Assembly (NCBI GenBank): GCA_965200505.1
Contig: OZ241343.1
Coordinates: forward strand, 2,418,001 to 2,482,000
DNA: 64,000 nucleotides
Reading direction: 5' to 3'
DNA from: VXNE01 sp965200505
Lineage (GTDB): Bacteria; Pseudomonadota; Gammaproteobacteria; Pseudomonadales; Azotimanducaceae
Shown here: positions 61,304 to 64,000 of the stretch, one piece after another
How the letters are laid out: every line of letters starts with the position of its first letter
How positions within the stretch are numbered: the first letter of the stretch is position 1
Made by a program: the position numbers and the translations under genes
The notes under the pieces: generated by a model
Database searches by the model: none
Told to the model about the DNA's origin: nothing
The model's input: the letters and a program-made list of their open reading frames with translations, nothing else

Positions 61304-62578
61304 TTGAAGAACCTCTGGTTTCATCTCATGCCCTACAAGGACCTGCCGGACGACTTCCGCGACGAGCACCCGTCCGTGTGGGTGGACATCGACGCCGGCC
61401 TGCTCGACGCCGAGCGCGTCCACGTCCACTACAACGAGTTCCTGGACGAACTGGAATACGCCGGCGAGGTGGACTTTGACGGCATCTGCTGCAACGAACA
61501 CCATCAGAACGGGTACGGCCTCATGCCGTCGCCCAACCTGATCGCCTCCACCCTCACCCGCCGCACCAGCAAGCCGGCCATTTGCGTGATGGGCAATTCG
61601 CTGGCGCTCTACAACCCACCGACCCGGGTGGCGGAGGAGTTCGCCATGCTGGATTGCATGTCCGGTGGGCGCTTGATCGCCGGCTTCCCGGTCGGCACAC
61701 CGATGGACACCATCTTCGCCTACGGCCAGAACCCCTCCAAGCTGCGCGACCGCTACTACGAAGCGCACGATCTGGTGATGCGCGCGTGGCAGGAACCGCA
61801 GACGTTCTCCTTCGACGGGCGCTACAACCAGCTGCGCTATGTGAACGTGTGGCCGCGCCCGGTGCAGCGGCCGCACCCGCCGGTGTGGATTCCCGGCGGC
61901 GGCTCCGTGGAAACTTGGCGTTGGTGCGCCGAGCAAGACTACGTTTACAGCTACCTCTCGTACTTCGGCTACAAGGCCGGCGCAGCCACCATGAAGGGGT
62001 TCTGGGACGAGATGGATCGCCTCGGCAAGGATCGCAACCCGTACCGCGCCGGTTTTCTGCAATTCGTCGCCGTGGGCGAGACCGAGCAGGAAGCGCTGGA
62101 ACTCTACAAGGAACCGGCCGAGTACTTCTACGGCCGCTGCCTGCATGTGAACCCGAAGTGGGCATCGCCGGCCGGTTATCAATCCGAAGCGACCATTCGC
62201 GCCAAGGTGCAGTCGCAAGTGGCGTTGGCGGCGCAGCGCAGCGCGGCCGCGCCGGCGGGTGCGCGGGGCGGGATGGGCGCGGCGCGGGATTGGCAGGACA
62301 TCCTTGACCTTGGCTACGTGATCGCCGGCGATGCGGACCAAGTGGCCGAGCGCATCCGCGAGGTGTGCGTCAACTTGAACGTTGGCCATCTGATGCTGCT
62401 GTGCCAGTTCGGCAACATGAGCACCGAACTCGCCAAGTACAACACCCGGCTCTACGCGGAAAGGGTGCTGCCGCAGATCCAAGATCTGTTCGACGACCAG
62501 TGGCAGGACGACTGGTGGCCGAAACCCTTGGCGGAGCGCGCCACGCCACGTTCAACCGACACCGCGCAAGCGGCGTGA
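61304..62578 (+). CDS. Luciferase-like (LLM) flavin-dependent oxidoreductase
   Basis: The 424-residue product is a bacterial-luciferase-type monooxygenase. It shows LWFHLMPYKDLPDDFRDEHP, GICCNEHHQNGYGLMPSPNL, YNPPTRVAEEFAMLDCMSGG and GFPVGTPMDTIFAYGQNP. TTG 61304 is taken as the start because GGGAG lies seven bases upstream and the protein then starts like family members. It lies 121 bases from the divergent cox operon, and its TGATG end overlaps the hydrolase gene. This subfamily is seen in alkane- and ring-oxygenating pathways; substrate unknown. Confidence 0.9.
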   Translation: MKNLWFHLMPYKDLPDDFRDEHPSVWVDIDAGLLDAERVHVHYNEFLDELEYAGEVDFDGICCNEHHQNGYGLMPSPNLIASTLTRRTSKPAICVMGNSLALYNPPTRVAEEFAMLDCMSGGRLIAGFPVGTPMDTIFAYGQNPSKLRDRYYEAHDLVMRAWQEPQTFSFDGRYNQLRYVNVWPRPVQRPHPPVWIPGGGSVETWRWCAEQDYVYSYLSYFGYKAGAATMKGFWDEMDRLGKDRNPYRAGFLQFVAVGETEQEALELYKEPAEYFYGRCLHVNPKWASPAGYQSEATIRAKVQSQVALAAQRSAAAPAGARGGMGAARDWQDILDLGYVIAGDADQVAERIREVCVNLNVGHLMLLCQFGNMSTELAKYNTRLYAERVLPQIQDLFDDQWQDDWWPKPLAERATPRSTDTAQAA

Positions 62579-63423
62579 TGCCACGCGAACGCTCCATCAC
62601 GGTTGGTGGCCACCCGGTTCGGGTTTGGGAAGCGGGCGACAATCCCAGCGTTCCGCCGGCGGTCTTCTTCGCCGGCCTCGGCGGGCTGCCCCGGTGGTTG
62701 CCCTTCCTAGACGAGCTGGCGGCTACCCGCCGTGTCATCGTGCCCTCGCTGCCGGGCTTCCCGGGCGCTCCAAACTTCCGCCATCTGGACAGTTTGCTCG
62801 ATTGGGTCGTCCACGCCGTGGAAACGATTGAGGCGCTCGATGTGGAGCCCTCAGCCGGGGAGCGCGAGGGGCCTGCCCCTCGCAAGGGACAGCCCTTCGA
62901 CCTGATCGGCAGTTCCGTCGGCGGCGCATTGGCCGCGGAGGTGGCGGCCATCGCCGGCGGCCTCGTGAACCGGCTAGTGCTGATCGCACCGTTCGGCTGC
63001 TTCAATGCGGACGATCCCGCCGCCGACATCTGGGCGCAGGTGCCGGGCCCGGACGCCATCCCCAACCTGGTGTGCGAGAACCCGGAGAACTGGAAGCAGG
63101 CGTGGGAAGTGCCGGAGGACGCAGAAGCCATCGACTGGCAGGTGATGCAGAGCCGCGCCATGGAAGCCGCCGCCCGCCTGCTGTTCCCGTTCGGCGACAC
63201 CGGTGTGCTCAACCGCCTGCACCGCGTCCATCACCCCACGTTGCTGCTGCGCGGCGAGCAAGACCGCGTGTTGCCGGCCTCCTACAACCAGCGCTTCGCC
63301 CACGCGCTGGCCGGGCCGGTGTACACGGCCACGATCGCCGACGCCGGCCATCTGCCCGAACTCGACGCGCCAGAAACGCTGGCCCGGGAGATCAACGCAT
63401 TTCTGGCGGATCAGCGGCTGTGA
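62578..63423 (+). CDS. Alpha/beta hydrolase
   Basis: A 281-residue hydrolase with the nucleophile elbow GSSVGG (Ser of the catalytic triad), the acid in LLRGEQDRVLP and the catalytic His in DAGHLPELDAPETLA. The oxyanion segment is AVFFAGLGGLPRW. Its start overlaps the stop of the LLM gene (TGATG), so the two are translated together. It would hydrolyse an ester, lactone or C-C bond of the LLM product, which is inference. Confidence 0.88.
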   Translation: MPRERSITVGGHPVRVWEAGDNPSVPPAVFFAGLGGLPRWLPFLDELAATRRVIVPSLPGFPGAPNFRHLDSLLDWVVHAVETIEALDVEPSAGEREGPAPRKGQPFDLIGSSVGGALAAEVAAIAGGLVNRLVLIAPFGCFNADDPAADIWAQVPGPDAIPNLVCENPENWKQAWEVPEDAEAIDWQVMQSRAMEAAARLLFPFGDTGVLNRLHRVHHPTLLLRGEQDRVLPASYNQRFAHALAGPVYTATIADAGHLPELDAPETLAREINAFLADQRL

Positions 63424-63474
63424 CCGAGCCCATCCGCGCAGCGCGTGCCCCGAGCGCCATCCTCAAGGTCGCGC

Positions 63475-63503
63475 TTGCATCCAGTGCCACATAATGGTTT
63501 TAT
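63475..63503 (+). promoter_or_regulatory. Weak sigma70-like promoter before DNA methyltransferase gene
   Basis: TTGCAT (63475-63480) is followed after 17 bases by TTTATA (63498-63503), inside a short AT-rich patch that stands out from the surrounding GC-rich DNA. The start codon of the methyltransferase gene lies about 35 bases downstream, with GGAGGCGG as ribosome site. Alternative -10 boxes overlap, so the exact site is uncertain. Confidence 0.35.
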
Positions 63504-63537
63504 ACACAGTATCCAACAGACCCATGGAGGCGGAAGC

Positions 63538-64000
63538 GTGAGCACCGCAACGGTCTTCAAGGGGGATTGCGCGGAGGTCATCGCCGAGCACCTCGCCCCC
63601 TTCTCGGTCAATCTCATCGTCACGTCCCCGCCCTACGCGGATCAGCGCAACGGCAACTACGGCGGCATCCACCCGAATCGCTATGTCGAGTGGTTCCTGC
63701 CCAAATCAAAGGCGTTCATGCAGTGTCTCGCAGCCGACGGATCGTTCGTCCTGAACATCAAGGAGAAGGCGGTCGGCGGCGAAAAACACCGCTATGTGTA
63801 CGACTTGGTGTTGGCAATGCGCGATCAAGGCTGGCGGCTGGTGGACGAATACTGCTGGCACAAGCGCAACTGCTACCCCGGCAAGTGGCCGAACCGCTTC
63901 CGCGACTCGTGGGAACGGCTGTACCACTTCACCTTGAGCCCCGCCTTCAAGATGCGGCAGGAGTCCGTGATGGTGCCGATGGGCGACTGGAAGCACGCGA
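63538..64000 (+). CDS. Site-specific DNA methyltransferase, N-terminal part (partial)
   Basis: The open frame starts at GTG 63538 after GGAGGCGG and runs off the right edge with 154 codons. It has the catalytic motif IVTSPPYADQRNGNYGGIHP; SPPY is typical of cytosine-N4 or some adenine-N6 methyltransferases of the beta type. ERLYHFTLSP follows, as in many type II modification enzymes. Whether a restriction gene follows lies outside the window. It could mark another defence locus to the right. Confidence 0.9.
   Translation, partial: MSTATVFKGDCAEVIAEHLAPFSVNLIVTSPPYADQRNGNYGGIHPNRYVEWFLPKSKAFMQCLAADGSFVLNIKEKAVGGEKHRYVYDLVLAMRDQGWRLVDEYCWHKRNCYPGKWPNRFRDSWERLYHFTLSPAFKMRQESVMVPMGDWKHA

Overview
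The window is GC-rich chromosomal DNA, most likely from an uncultured gammaproteobacterium. The main clue is the block tRNA-Gln, prs, rplY (Ctc-type L25), pth and ychF on the minus strand (39.8-43.3 kb), an order typical of Gammaproteobacteria. Genes are dense on both strands. No gene-free stretch exceeds 300 bases; the longest gaps, about 220-290 bases, lie before 10410, 17396, 31559 and 33163.

Left flank (1-8.6 kb): the tail of an acyl-CoA dehydrogenase, a secreted metallo-beta-lactamase-fold hydrolase, NAD synthesis gene nadA, an ATP-grasp protein like glutathione synthetase, two short-chain dehydrogenases, an acyl-CoA dehydrogenase, a MaoC-like hotdog protein and a CaiB-type CoA transferase. 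This suggests catabolism of CoA-linked lipids or terpenoid-like acids.

Centre (8.6-36.6 kb): a large accessory region that I read as a defence island. It starts with an AT-richer segment holding a dGTPase gene and an 1810-residue protein with a sacsin/HSP90-like ATPase end and a DUF3883 end. A lone sarcosine-oxidase-beta-like gene and an orphan HicB follow. Next comes a spread-out Helicase-Methylase-ATPase set of the Hma type: DUF499 ATPase (17.6-20.5 kb), DUF1156 DNA methylase (24.4-27.4 kb) and SNF2-like helicase with DUF3883 (33.2-36.6 kb). Between these core genes sit small cassettes: a TIGR04255 operon, an OLD-like ATPase plus DUF4276/TOPRIM pair, a retropepsin-like protease pair, a TIR-domain protein with an XRE-ImmA/IrrE regulator-protease, a Mu-like winged-helix protein and a ParA-like pair. 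A second, broken copy of the methylase 5' end lies beside the protease cassette and records how that cassette arrived.

Right flank (36.7-64 kb): a short-chain dehydrogenase, dinG, the housekeeping block, then a catabolic region. That region has a TonB receptor, an MFS transporter, two flavin hydroxylases, three GST-family proteins (one like the reductive dehalogenases PcpC/LinD), a TetR regulator, an arylsulfatase, a glycosyltransferase, a form II CO-dehydrogenase-like molybdenum hydroxylase with a CoxG-like protein, a luciferase-like monooxygenase and an alpha/beta hydrolase. Together these look like uptake, hydroxylation, desulfation and dehalogenation of aromatic compounds. The window ends inside another DNA methyltransferase gene.

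All family assignments come from reading translated motifs by eye; no database search was run.
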